Shown: piece after piece, positions 1-6,493 of the stretch
Position numbering within the stretch: the first letter of the stretch is position 1
Layout: each line of letters starts with the position of its first letter
Origin: JACVCS01 sp038328575
GTDB taxonomy: Bacteria; Planctomycetota; Phycisphaerae; Phycisphaerales; UBA1924
DNA: 11,637 nucleotides
Assembly (NCBI GenBank): GCA_038328575.1
Contig: JBBQMD010000070.1
Coordinates: 1-11,637 of the forward strand
Direction: 5' to 3'
Notes under the pieces: generated by a model
What the model was told of the DNA's origin: nothing
What the model saw: the letters and a program-made list of their open reading frames with translations, nothing else
Database searches by the model: none
Program-made: the position numbers and the translations under genes

Positions 1-59
1 TCAGATTGTCCGCCCGCGCGGCTCAAGTGGCCGGTCCGACGGGTCGATGGTGAGGTCCT

Positions 60-84
60 GCGGACGGCGTGTCAGACCGTCCGC
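60..84. other. Perfect 8-bp inverted repeat (hairpin candidate)
   Basis: GCGGACGG (60-67) is the exact reverse complement of CCGTCCGC (77-84), with a 9-nt loop between. It could end a transcript or be a protein-binding palindrome. No T-tract follows on either strand, so it is not a classical intrinsic terminator. Confidence 0.4.
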
Positions 85-365
85 GTCACTCGCGCGATCG
101 GCCATTTGGTTTGGCCGACCGGACAAGTCGCGTGGATGATCAGCCATGGCATGTGGCCGCTCCTGTCTACGGCGCGTAGGCCGCGCCCTCCTTGCCTACG
201 GCATCCCCTGCCCGCGTCCCGGAGAGACGCTGGCCTGTCGCCACGGGTGGAGCGAGCGAGTCCGCGAGCGTGCGCAAAACCGTGGAAGCAAGGCACGCCG
301 ATTCCTCTCCCGCCCTGGCAGCGGCGAGTGGCGGCGTACCGCGCGTGCTTGCAGGTTGGTGACGA

Positions 366-418
366 CCCGCCTTGGAAAGGCGGGCCACCCGGGGCACACT
401 GATCCGCAAGGCCGGATC
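366..418. other. Two adjacent hairpins upstream of the TPR-YggX gene
   Basis: CCCGCCTT (366-373) and AAGGCGGG (377-384) pair perfectly over a 3-nt loop. Seventeen bases later GATCCG (401-406) and CGGATC (413-418) pair over a 6-nt loop. The first is the strongest short hairpin in the region. With no T-run after it, a role as a bidirectional or factor-dependent terminator, or as part of a structured leader, is possible but unproven. Confidence 0.4.
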
Positions 419-480
419 ATTGGCACGAGGCGATCAGGGCCGCGCCCCTGTCCTTGCGCGCCCACGCCCCGCCGCCCACC

Positions 481-486
481 TATTCT
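481..486 (+). promoter_or_regulatory. Possible -10 element (TATTCT) for the TPR-YggX gene
   Basis: TATTCT matches the TANNNT form seen before other genes in this window. It lies about 50 bp ahead of the ATG at 538, which would give a leader of roughly 45 nt. No -35 at standard spacing is apparent, so this is a weak call. Confidence 0.25.
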
Positions 487-537
487 CGGCTTTGGATCCA
501 ACTGGCGCCAACGCGTCGAAGCCTTTGAGCACTCACC

Positions 538-1233
538 ATGGAAATCGAAAAGCGCATCGCCCAGTTTGAGAACATGGCCCAGGCCGATCCGTCCAACGAG
601 ATGGCCCACTTCTCGCTCGGCAAGGCCTATGCCGACGCCGGGCGCTTTGGCGACGCGGCTCAGAGCTACCTTCGTTGCGTGCAGCTCGTGCCGGACATGA
701 GCAAGGCGTACCAGCTCGCCGGCGAGATGCTCATCAAGGCTGGCGATCAGGACCAGGCCGGCGCGATCCTCACGCGCGGCTACGTGACCGCCGCCGCCAA
801 GGGCGACCTCATGCCCAAGACCGCGATCGGAACCCTGCTGCAATCAATCGGGCGCACGCCGCCGGAGGTGCCGGGCGGGCCGGCGGGCGGCGCGGGCGTG
901 GCCAGCGGGGGCGTTGGGGGAGTAGGGGGCGCCAGTGGCGGGTTCGATCCGGCGGCGCCGTTGCCCGAGGGGATGATGATGTGCATGAAGGCCGGGCGGC
1001 CCGGCACACGGATGGTGCGCCCGCCGTTTCGTGGGCGGCTGGGCGAGTGGATCGCACAGAACATCTCGCAAGAGACGTTCTACAAGGGCTGGGTGCCGCA
1101 GGGCACGAAGGTCATCAACGAGCTGCGACTAGATTTTTCGCGCGAGAAGGACCAGGAGCAGTACGACCAGCACATGCGCGAGTATCTGGGGATTGACGAT
1201 GACGTGCTCAAAGAGCTTGGCCTGAAGGGGTGA
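538..1233 (+). CDS. TPR protein with C-terminal YggX-like (Fe2+-trafficking) domain
   Basis: The product has 231 residues in three parts. Residues about 5-90 form TPR-like helix pairs (for example LGKAYADAGRFGDAAQSY, 27-44). Residues 111-137 are a glycine-rich linker. Residues about 145-220 resemble the Fe2+-trafficking/oxidative-damage protection protein YggX (PF04362): a Cys at 149 in the place of the conserved N-terminal Cys, LGEWIAQNIS (168-177) matching LGxxIxxxIS, and VINELRLDF (192-200) matching the LINExxLN signature. Free-standing YggX is about 90 residues and is linked to labile iron and protection of Fe-S clusters against oxidants; here the domain is a fusion. The TPR part is expected to bind proteins; partner unknown. 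The ATG at 538 is the natural start, without a clear Shine-Dalgarno. The stop lies 9 bp from that of the convergent ndk. The fold assignment comes from motif reading only. Confidence 0.8.
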   Translation: MEIEKRIAQFENMAQADPSNEMAHFSLGKAYADAGRFGDAAQSYLRCVQLVPDMSKAYQLAGEMLIKAGDQDQAGAILTRGYVTAAAKGDLMPKTAIGTLLQSIGRTPPEVPGGPAGGAGVASGGVGGVGGASGGFDPAAPLPEGMMMCMKAGRPGTRMVRPPFRGRLGEWIAQNISQETFYKGWVPQGTKVINELRLDFSREKDQEQYDQHMREYLGIDDDVLKELGLKG

Positions 1234-1242
1234 GGGCCTCGC

Positions 1243-1713
1243 TCACTCCGCCTTGCCGCCGCTCATGTCATAGATCCACGCGTCGCCGTTGCGGTTCCAC
1301 TCTTGCACCTCGCCCGGGGCGAAGAAGAGCTTGAGCTCGCGCTCGGCGGCTTCCGGGCTGTCGCTGCCGTGGATCAGGTTGAAGCTGTTGCTGACGCCGA
1401 AGTCGCCGCGGATCGTGCCCGCCGCGGCCTTGGCGCCGAACGTCGCGCCCATCATGCTGCGCGAGATTTCGATCGCCTTGTTGCCGCGAAGAGCCAGCAC
1501 CAGCACGGGCGAGCTGGTCATGAACTTCACCAGCCCGGCGTAAAACGGCCTTGCGCTGTGGGCCTCGTAATGCGTCGCGGCCAGTTGCGAGCTGATCATC
1601 GTCATCTTCGCGCCCACGACCTGCAGGCCCTTGTTCTCAAAGCGCGTCAGGATCTGGCCCATGATGCCACGCTGCACCGCGTCGGGTTTGAGGATGATCA
1701 GGGTCGTTTCCAC
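1243..1713 (-). CDS. ndk: Nucleoside diphosphate kinase
   Basis: Transfers the gamma-phosphate of a nucleoside triphosphate to a nucleoside diphosphate through a phosphohistidine, balancing cytoplasmic NTP and dNTP pools. The 156-residue product shows the family pattern: TLIILKPDAV near the N-terminus with Lys9, RPFYAGLV (55-62), and the active-site segment NLIHGSDSPEAAERE with catalytic His115. It is slightly longer than the usual 135-150 residues. I chose the GTG at 1711-1713 over an upstream ATG (1785). GGAG sits 6 nt before this GTG, family homology begins directly at this point, and the 24 extra residues from the upstream ATG are low-complexity and unlike the family. It follows dapF on the same strand with a gap of about 120 bp and probably has its own promoter there. 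It is convergent with the TPR-YggX gene. Confidence 0.95.
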   Translation of the reverse strand: METTLIILKPDAVQRGIMGQILTRFENKGLQVVGAKMTMISSQLAATHYEAHSARPFYAGLVKFMTSSPVLVLALRGNKAIEISRSMMGATFGAKAAAGTIRGDFGVSNSFNLIHGSDSPEAAERELKLFFAPGEVQEWNRNGDAWIYDMSGGKAE

Positions 1714-1719
1714 GTGAGA

Positions 1720-1723
1720 CTCC
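1720..1723 (-). promoter_or_regulatory. Shine-Dalgarno of ndk (GGAG), fixes the GTG start
   Basis: Read on the minus strand, GGAG is followed by 6 nt and then GTG at 1713-1711. It is one of only two clear Shine-Dalgarno sequences in the window and is the main reason for preferring the GTG start. Confidence 0.65.
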
Positions 1724-1756
1724 GTGTGCAAAGGGTGGCTTCGAGACGAGGGCCGC

Positions 1757-1762
1757 ATGGTA
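1757..1762 (-). promoter_or_regulatory. Possible -10 element (TACCAT) for ndk
   Basis: On the minus strand TACCAT lies 43 nt before the GTG start of ndk, in the gap after dapF. This would give a leader of about 36 nt that includes the Shine-Dalgarno. No good -35 was found, so the call rests on the TANNNT form and the position. Confidence 0.3.
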
Positions 1763-1833
1763 GGCGCAGCGTGTTCTGAAGGCACACCGGCGCGGGCGAG
1801 AGGCGACGCCGGAAAGCTCCGCCTGCGGTCGAT

Positions 1834-2841
1834 CTAGCCGGGCCACGTGCCGCGAAACGACTCGGTGGCCGGCCCGGTGAGGAAGACGCGCTGGGTCTGA
1901 ATGTCCCACCGCACGCGCAGCGAGCCGCCCGGCAGATCGACGCGGGCCTGCGTGTGGAGCAGGTTGTTCAAGACGCCGGCGACGAGCACGGCGCACGCGC
2001 CGGTGCCGCAGGCGAGCGTGATGCCCGAGCCGCGTTCCCACGTGCGCATCTGGACGCGCCGCCGGGAGACGATGCGCGCGAAGTGAATGTTGGCGCGATT
2101 GGGAAAGGCTGAGTGGCGCTCGAGCGATGGGCCGATGCGAGCCAAGTCCAGCGCGTGAAGGTCATCTGGCAATCGAGCGAGCGAGCGAGCCGCGGGCTGG
2201 CGTGCGGACGGCTTCCCTGCGGACGCGTTCGCGCCCGCGCCGTCCGGCCCGCCGTCCACAAACACCACTGCATGCGGGTTGCCCATGCTCACAAACGTCG
2301 TGACCATCCAACCAAGCTCAGTCCGCAGCAGCGATTGAAACGGGTGCGGCGTGAGCGCGAGCTTGGCACGCCCGGCCGCCTTGGATAGCGACGACGCGGC
2401 TCTCGTCATGTCCACCGGCACCAGCGCCGGGCGCGTGACGGGCACACCCATGTCCACCGTTGCGGTTGCAAGCTTGCCCGCGCGCGCTGTGAAGCGAATC
2501 GCCAGCACACCCGCGCCGGTCTCGATCAGCAATGGCGTGTGCCGGATGCCCAGGTGGTCATGCACAAACTTTGCGACGCAGCGCACGCCATTGCCGCACA
2601 TCTCGGCCTCGCTGCCGTCGGCGTTGAACATGCGCATGCGTGCGTGCGCCCCCTCTCCCGCGCCCGCGGGCGAGGGCCTGCACACCAGGATCAAGCCATC
2701 GGCGCCGACGCCGGTGTGTTGATCGCTGATCTGGCGCGCAAGATCCGGTAGTCGCAGTCGCTCGATTCGCGGCGAGCCGAACGCGTCAACGCAGACGTAG
2801 TCGTTGCCGATGCCGTGCATCTTGATGAAGTCGAGAACCAT
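1834..2841 (-). CDS. dapF: Diaminopimelate epimerase
   Basis: Interconverts LL- and meso-diaminopimelate with two cysteines acting as acid and base, the step before lysine and peptidoglycan meso-DAP. Both catalytic cysteines are present: Cys82 in FNADGSEAEMCGNGVR and Cys278 in GSGITLACGTGACA. The N-terminal FIKMHGIGNDYV and the SMGNPHAVVFVD segment (185-196) are also typical. At 335 residues it is some 50 longer than the usual 270-290. The excess lies in Ala/Ser/Pro/Gly-rich loops at about 56-67, 144-163 and especially 197-228. The ATG at 2841 begins 11 bp after the stop of the M48 peptidase gene, so the two may be co-transcribed. A CGAG tetramer run lies inside the longest insertion. The start has no Shine-Dalgarno. 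Confidence 0.95.
   Translation of the reverse strand: MVLDFIKMHGIGNDYVCVDAFGSPRIERLRLPDLARQISDQHTGVGADGLILVCRPSPAGAGEGAHARMRMFNADGSEAEMCGNGVRCVAKFVHDHLGIRHTPLLIETGAGVLAIRFTARAGKLATATVDMGVPVTRPALVPVDMTRAASSLSKAAGRAKLALTPHPFQSLLRTELGWMVTTFVSMGNPHAVVFVDGGPDGAGANASAGKPSARQPAARSLARLPDDLHALDLARIGPSLERHSAFPNRANIHFARIVSRRRVQMRTWERGSGITLACGTGACAVLVAGVLNNLLHTQARVDLPGGSLRVRWDIQTQRVFLTGPATESFRGTWPG
2174..2189. repeat. Four tandem CGAG tetramers inside dapF
   Basis: Bases 2174-2189 are four exact CGAG units within the part of dapF that encodes the Ala/Arg-rich insertion. A change of unit number would shift the frame, but the run is short and the surrounding DNA is generally rich in CGAG/GAGC, so this may be only composition. 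Confidence 0.5.
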
Positions 2842-2849
2842 GCGAGCAC

Positions 2850-2855
2850 AGGTTA
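2850..2855 (-). promoter_or_regulatory. TANNNT element (TAACCT) 8 nt before dapF
   Basis: On the minus strand TAACCT, whose TAA is the stop codon of the M48 gene, ends 8 nt before the dapF ATG. It fits the leaderless pattern seen at other starts here, but the spacing is the longest of the set and the sequence is partly dictated by a stop codon. Confidence 0.25.
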
Positions 2856-4514
2856 GACGGGCGCGCGATTGATGATCGTGTCAAACACCAGCGCCGCCAG
2901 CGCCAGGGCGGACATTGCCAATACACACCACTTGATCCATCGCGCCGTGCGATCAATGGGGAGTGCGTCCAGTCGCCTGCCTTCAAGCGAAAGGATGTTG
3001 CGGATTCGGCGGTCGATCGAGCCGTGACGAAACGCGAAGCGACGGCGCGGGATGTGGTTCAGCGTCGCGACGGAATCCAGCGCCCCGGCCATGGCCCGCG
3101 CTGCGCTCGTCGTGATGACTCCGCGTGCGGTCTGCTCACTGATCGGGCGCTGCGAATCTGCGACGTGCTCATCGCGGCTCAACGCCGCGACCGCGAACGC
3201 GTCCGCCTGCCACTCAAACCGACGGCTGACCCAGCCGAAGACGACGAACGCCCCGACGATCGCCAGCCCGCCGCCAGCAAACTCAATCGCGCTGGGCTCA
3301 TCGCCAATCGAAATCTCGATCCCAGCGCTTTGGATCGCGAACCAAATCACCAAACTCAACGCAACCGTGAACACCAGCATCGTGCTGATGAGGCAGAGCC
3401 CGAGCCAGACGATGTGCTTGTTGCGAACGTGCCCGAGCTCGTGCGCCAGCACCGCGCGCACCTGCTCGATCGGCAGATCGTCGATCAGCGCATCGGTGAG
3501 CAGGATGTGGCGCGCCCGCCCGAACACGCCGATCACTGCGCCGTTGATCATCGTCCCGTGCGTGCGCCAGAGCAGCAGCTCGCGCACCGGCACGCGGTTC
3601 CGATCGCAAAGCCCGAGCAAGTCCTCCGCCAGCGGGCCCGAGCGAATCGGAATCGTGTCCCACAGCCATCTGATCGCCAGCGGCAGCATCGCCATCAACG
3701 CCAGCACACCGGCGAACTGAATCGCCGAGTGCGCCAGCGACCGCCCTTCAACGCCCGCGAGCCAGCGGCCGACATCGCCAGCCGCGCCGTGCAGCGGCTC
3801 CAACCAGCGAGCCACCAACTGAATCAACCGCGGCGATGTCTCGCCCAACGCTGTAAGAAGCGACACCGGAACGAGCACGAGCAGCACCTGATGCCGCACC
3901 TGCATCACCACGTGCCCGAGGCGCGTCGGGCCATCCCAAACTGGGCGCGAGCGATCAAGCGAACCGATCAGCGCCGCCTCGCGCATGAGTCGATCCATCG
4001 CATAACTCGCCCACCACCCCGCGACGATCACCAGCAGCGCCGGCGCGCTGCTCAGGAACTCGTCAATGAGCACAAGGTTGCCGATCACCTCGCGCGTGGC
4101 GTTGAGTGATCCCAGCCCGAGCGTCGCGATCACGTGCATCAGCACACCCGCCCATCGCGAGCCGAGCACGATGCGATCAAAGCGGTTGACAACCACGTAG
4201 CTTCCCGTGCGCTGCAAACGTTGAAGCGCGATCTGCCCGGCGATGACTTGAATCACAACCAGCGCGATCGAAACGCCCCATGAGATCGCCAGCACGCCCA
4301 TCGTCCAGCTCGTCGGCGGGCCGGGCGTGATTGCGCGAAGCTGGTCGGACATGACCACGCACGCAAAGATCGCGATGAGCATGAAATGCAGCACGCTGAA
4401 CTCGATCGTATGAGCCGAGTTCCACGCCCGCCGCTCTGCACCGCTCGTGATATCACGAAAACTGAGTCCACGCCCCGCCCCGAGACGATGGAAACTTGGG
4501 GCGCCCCGCGGCAT
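2853..4514 (-). CDS. Multi-pass membrane M48-family zinc metallopeptidase
   Basis: With the start at 4514 the protein has 553 residues. It contains the M48 zinc motif HELGH (358-362) in AVLAHELGHVRNKH, and the third zinc ligand Glu434 in RRFEWQADAFA, the typical ExxxD context after two membrane spans. Hydrophobic stretches near 41-56, 74-93, 122-140, 157-172, 208-224, 265-284, 368-392, 414-430 and 528-546 suggest about nine membrane segments, more than the four or so of HtpX. The roughly 300-residue hydrophobic N-terminal part is not recognised. The family cleaves misfolded or short-lived membrane proteins, with the zinc site on the cytoplasmic face; the substrate here is unknown. The frame is open back to 4706, but that part overlaps the phosphatase N-terminus. 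The ATG at 4514 has a weak GAGAG 5 nt upstream. It may be co-transcribed with dapF. Confidence 0.85.
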   Translation of the reverse strand: MPRGAPSFHRLGAGRGLSFRDITSGAERRAWNSAHTIEFSVLHFMLIAIFACVVMSDQLRAITPGPPTSWTMGVLAISWGVSIALVVIQVIAGQIALQRLQRTGSYVVVNRFDRIVLGSRWAGVLMHVIATLGLGSLNATREVIGNLVLIDEFLSSAPALLVIVAGWWASYAMDRLMREAALIGSLDRSRPVWDGPTRLGHVVMQVRHQVLLVLVPVSLLTALGETSPRLIQLVARWLEPLHGAAGDVGRWLAGVEGRSLAHSAIQFAGVLALMAMLPLAIRWLWDTIPIRSGPLAEDLLGLCDRNRVPVRELLLWRTHGTMINGAVIGVFGRARHILLTDALIDDLPIEQVRAVLAHELGHVRNKHIVWLGLCLISTMLVFTVALSLVIWFAIQSAGIEISIGDEPSAIEFAGGGLAIVGAFVVFGWVSRRFEWQADAFAVAALSRDEHVADSQRPISEQTARGVITTSAARAMAGALDSVATLNHIPRRRFAFRHGSIDRRIRNILSLEGRRLDALPIDRTARWIKWCVLAMSALALAALVFDTIINRAPV

Positions 4515-4530
4515 CTGATCTCTCACGCCT

Positions 4531-5592
4531 ATGCCCATACCCACGCACACCAACCCGCCCGCGCCGCTGCCCTCGACTGTCATTGAAGATTCCGCGATGC
4601 TGGCTTCCACGCCCGAGTCCGAATCCCCACACATCATGCAGTGCATGGAGATCTGGGGCGGCAACGGCGTCGTCGAGCGCGTCGCGACCATGCCCGGCGT
4701 TGACATGTGGGTCTACGCCCGCCCGCATCAAGGCGCCAACGCCGGCGGCGATATTCACTACATCTCAAGCTGCGGCACGGGTCGCATCGGGCGCGTCATC
4801 CTCGCCGACGTCTCGGGTCATGGCGGCTCCGCCGCGGACCTCGCCATCAAGCTTCGCGACATCATGCGCCGCTTCGTCAACTACGTCGAGCACGGCCCGC
4901 TTGTCTCGCGTCTCAACCGTGAGTTTGGCACCGAAGCCAAGCTCGGCAAGTTCGCCACCGCCATCGTCGCGACGTACTTCGCTCCAAGCTCCGTGCTCGT
5001 GCTCTGCAACGCCGGGCACCCGCGACCGCTGGTCTATTCAACGCGCACCGGACGCTGGCGCATACTCACGTCTGAGGAGCAATCATCCAGTGCATCAAGC
5101 AACATCAGCAACGCGCCGCTGGGCGTCATCGATGACAGCCAGTACCACGCCGACGCCCTGCGCATGAGCGATGGTGACATCGTGATCCTCTACACCGACG
5201 CGCTGATGGAAGCCCACCCGCCCGCCGGGCGCATGCTCGGCGAACAAGGCCTTCTCCAACTCATCGAGCGCCTCGATCGCTCGAGCCCCGAAACGTTGGC
5301 GCAGCGACTCATCGCCAGCGTGCGCGAGTACGCCGGCGGCGGAGAGCTTGACGACGATTCCACCGTCCTTGTTCTCCAGATCAACTCACGACCGAGGAAG
5401 TACTCCCTCGCCGAGCGCGTTCGCGCCAACGTTCGCTTCCTGGCCATGTTGGGCGGCTGGTTCTTCGGGCGCGGCAGCGCCCCCTGGCCCGAGCTCTCGC
5501 GTGCAAACATCCTCGGTGCGATCGTGCCCTGGGTCAGCCGCGAGTATCGTACCGACGCGACAAACAACGGCGACGAACCCGCCCCACGTTGA
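4531..5592 (+). CDS. SpoIIE/PP2C-type serine/threonine phosphatase
   Basis: A PPM-family phosphatase predicted to remove phosphate from Ser/Thr, in bacteria often on anti-sigma antagonist or signalling proteins. The metal-binding motifs occur in order: NAGGDIHY (70-77), LADVSGHGGSAADLA (91-105), CNAGHPRPLV (159-168), MSDGDIVILYTDALMEA (212-228) and ELDDDSTVLVLQ (272-283). The usual TDG is TDA here. Residues about 37-60, with CMEIWGGNGVVER, form a short N-terminal segment that I associate with planctomycete members. Residues 290-353 are a C-terminal extension with a weakly hydrophobic patch (303-313) and no recognised domain. No sensor domain is fused. The ATG at 4531 lacks a Shine-Dalgarno. 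ATGs at 4597 and 4636 are alternatives that would lose only unconserved residues and would open more space towards the divergent peptidase gene. Confidence 0.87.
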   Translation: MPIPTHTNPPAPLPSTVIEDSAMLASTPESESPHIMQCMEIWGGNGVVERVATMPGVDMWVYARPHQGANAGGDIHYISSCGTGRIGRVILADVSGHGGSAADLAIKLRDIMRRFVNYVEHGPLVSRLNREFGTEAKLGKFATAIVATYFAPSSVLVLCNAGHPRPLVYSTRTGRWRILTSEEQSSSASSNISNAPLGVIDDSQYHADALRMSDGDIVILYTDALMEAHPPAGRMLGEQGLLQLIERLDRSSPETLAQRLIASVREYAGGGELDDDSTVLVLQINSRPRKYSLAERVRANVRFLAMLGGWFFGRGSAPWPELSRANILGAIVPWVSREYRTDATNNGDEPAPR

Positions 5593-5649
5593 CCGCTTCC
5601 GTCGGGCCGCAAGCTCGCCGCGCTCTGCATCAACACGCCCACTCTGCGC

Positions 5650-5655
5650 TATCGT
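5650..5655 (+). promoter_or_regulatory. -10-like TATCGT 5 nt before the hydrolase start
   Basis: TATCGT is followed by CCCCG and then ATG (5661). If it is a -10 element, transcription would start at or next to the A of ATG, giving a leaderless mRNA. The same TATCGTCCC nonamer precedes the UbiD-family gene. Confidence 0.45.
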
Positions 5656-5660
5656 CCCCG

Positions 5661-6485
5661 ATGGACGATCGATTCAAGGCGATGCCCGCGTCGCTGGCGC
5701 GTTGCGCCCGCGTGCTGCGCCTCGGGCCTGCGGGCGTCCCGGCGTTGCTGGCGCACCCAGACTGGAAAACCCCCTGCCCGGTCGGCATCTGGATGCACGG
5801 GCGCACCGCCGATAAGTTCCTCGATAGCGGGCGCTATCTCCGCTGGATCCGCGCCGGTATCGCAACGTGCGCCGTCGATCTGCCGGGTCATGGCGAGCGC
5901 CTCGACCCGCAACTGCAAGGCCCCACGCGCACGCCCGAAGTCCTCAGCCAGATGCTGGGGGAGATCGATGGCATCTACGACGCGCTGGGCGACTCTGAGT
6001 TCGCCGGGTGCTTTGACCTCACCAGAGTCGCCATCGGCGGCATGTCCGCCGGCGGCATGGTCACGCTTCGACGCCTCTGCGACCCACACCCGTTCGTCTG
6101 CGCGTGCGTCGAGAGCACCGCTGGCAACCTCGCCATGCTCTACGACCCCGACCGCGGCTGGCCCGTGCAGCACGCCCGCGACCTCGTGCCGGAGCTGGAC
6201 CCGCTGCCGCGGATCAACGCCTGGCGGCCCGTCCCGCTGCTGGCCCTGCACTCGCGCGCCGACCGCACCGTGCCGCTGGCCTGCATCGAGTCGTTCACCG
6301 ACGCGCTCAAAGCGCATTACGACCGCCAGGGCGCTGACCCCGCCAGCGTGCGGTTACTCACATGGGAAACCACCGGCGCGCCCGATGAACACAACGGCTT
6401 CGGGCGCGTCGCATCCGAGGCCAAGACGATCCAGGTCGACTTCCTGAGCGAGCACCTGGGCGCGAGCCCGATCGCCGAGATCTAG
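5661..6485 (+). CDS. Alpha/beta-hydrolase (dienelactone hydrolase/esterase-like)
   Basis: The 274-residue product has the alpha/beta-hydrolase layout: GIWMHGR (42-48) in the oxyanion-loop position, VDLPGHGERLD (72-82), the nucleophile elbow IGGMSAGGM with Ser129, the acid Asp201 in ALHSRADRTVPL and the base His244 in DEHNGFG. All three catalytic residues are in correct order and spacing. The fold belongs to serine hydrolases acting on ester or similar bonds; the substrate cannot be told. No signal peptide is visible, so it is probably cytoplasmic. The ATG at 5661 is preferred to a TTG at 5589 because the extra 24 residues are low-complexity and because a -10-like TATCGT lies right before 5661. 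It starts 68 bp after the phosphatase gene. It converges with the kinase gene, with 8 bp between the stops. Confidence 0.85.
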   Translation: MDDRFKAMPASLARCARVLRLGPAGVPALLAHPDWKTPCPVGIWMHGRTADKFLDSGRYLRWIRAGIATCAVDLPGHGERLDPQLQGPTRTPEVLSQMLGEIDGIYDALGDSEFAGCFDLTRVAIGGMSAGGMVTLRRLCDPHPFVCACVESTAGNLAMLYDPDRGWPVQHARDLVPELDPLPRINAWRPVPLLALHSRADRTVPLACIESFTDALKAHYDRQGADPASVRLLTWETTGAPDEHNGFGRVASEAKTIQVDFLSEHLGASPIAEI

Positions 6486-6493
6486 TCGCGGGC

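Larger units (their letters stand above)
1..537. other. Gene-free region with several possible RNA helices
   Basis: No reading frame here looks like a protein. The open frames are arginine/proline-rich and typical of antisense or random GC-rich DNA. A frame on the + strand is open from 1 to 402 but has no recognisable motif and only poor starts. What is visible is a series of inverted repeats: 60-67 with 77-84; 175-181 with 194-200 (and, as an alternative, 167-171 with 175-179); 214-218 with 226-230; 241-246 with 280-285; 288-298 with 343-352 (one bulge); 366-373 with 377-384; 401-406 with 413-418. I found no landmark of RNase P RNA, tmRNA, SRP RNA or a tRNA. The end of the region should contain the leader of the gene at 538. 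Confidence 0.6.

Noticed and set aside
1..147. Minus-strand 48-codon frame starting MADHPRDL and ending exactly at window position 1
   Set aside because: It has moderate GC bias at third positions but no homology I recognise, and its start competes with an overlapping frame. Not enough to call a gene.
146..700. Plus-strand open frame of 184 codons overlapping the start of the TPR gene
   Set aside because: It is Arg/Pro/Ser-rich with no motif, and its second half is out of frame with the convincing TPR protein.
940..955. GGTTCGATCC resembling a tRNA T-loop
   Set aside because: It lies within the glycine-rich linker part of the TPR-YggX gene, with no acceptor or anticodon stem around it.
1714..1785. 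ATG-started extension of ndk
   Set aside because: The 24 extra residues are unlike any Ndk, and the GTG at 1713 has a good Shine-Dalgarno.
3024..4109. Plus-strand open frame of 361 codons across the M48 gene
   Set aside because: It is Arg/His/Gln/Pro-rich with no family signature. The opposite strand encodes a clear M48 peptidase with HELGH.
4515..4706. N-terminal extension of the M48 peptidase frame
   Set aside because: It overlaps the phosphatase gene up to its conserved WGGN segment. The residues are Ser/Thr/Gly-rich without similarity to the family, and an ATG at 4514 suits better.
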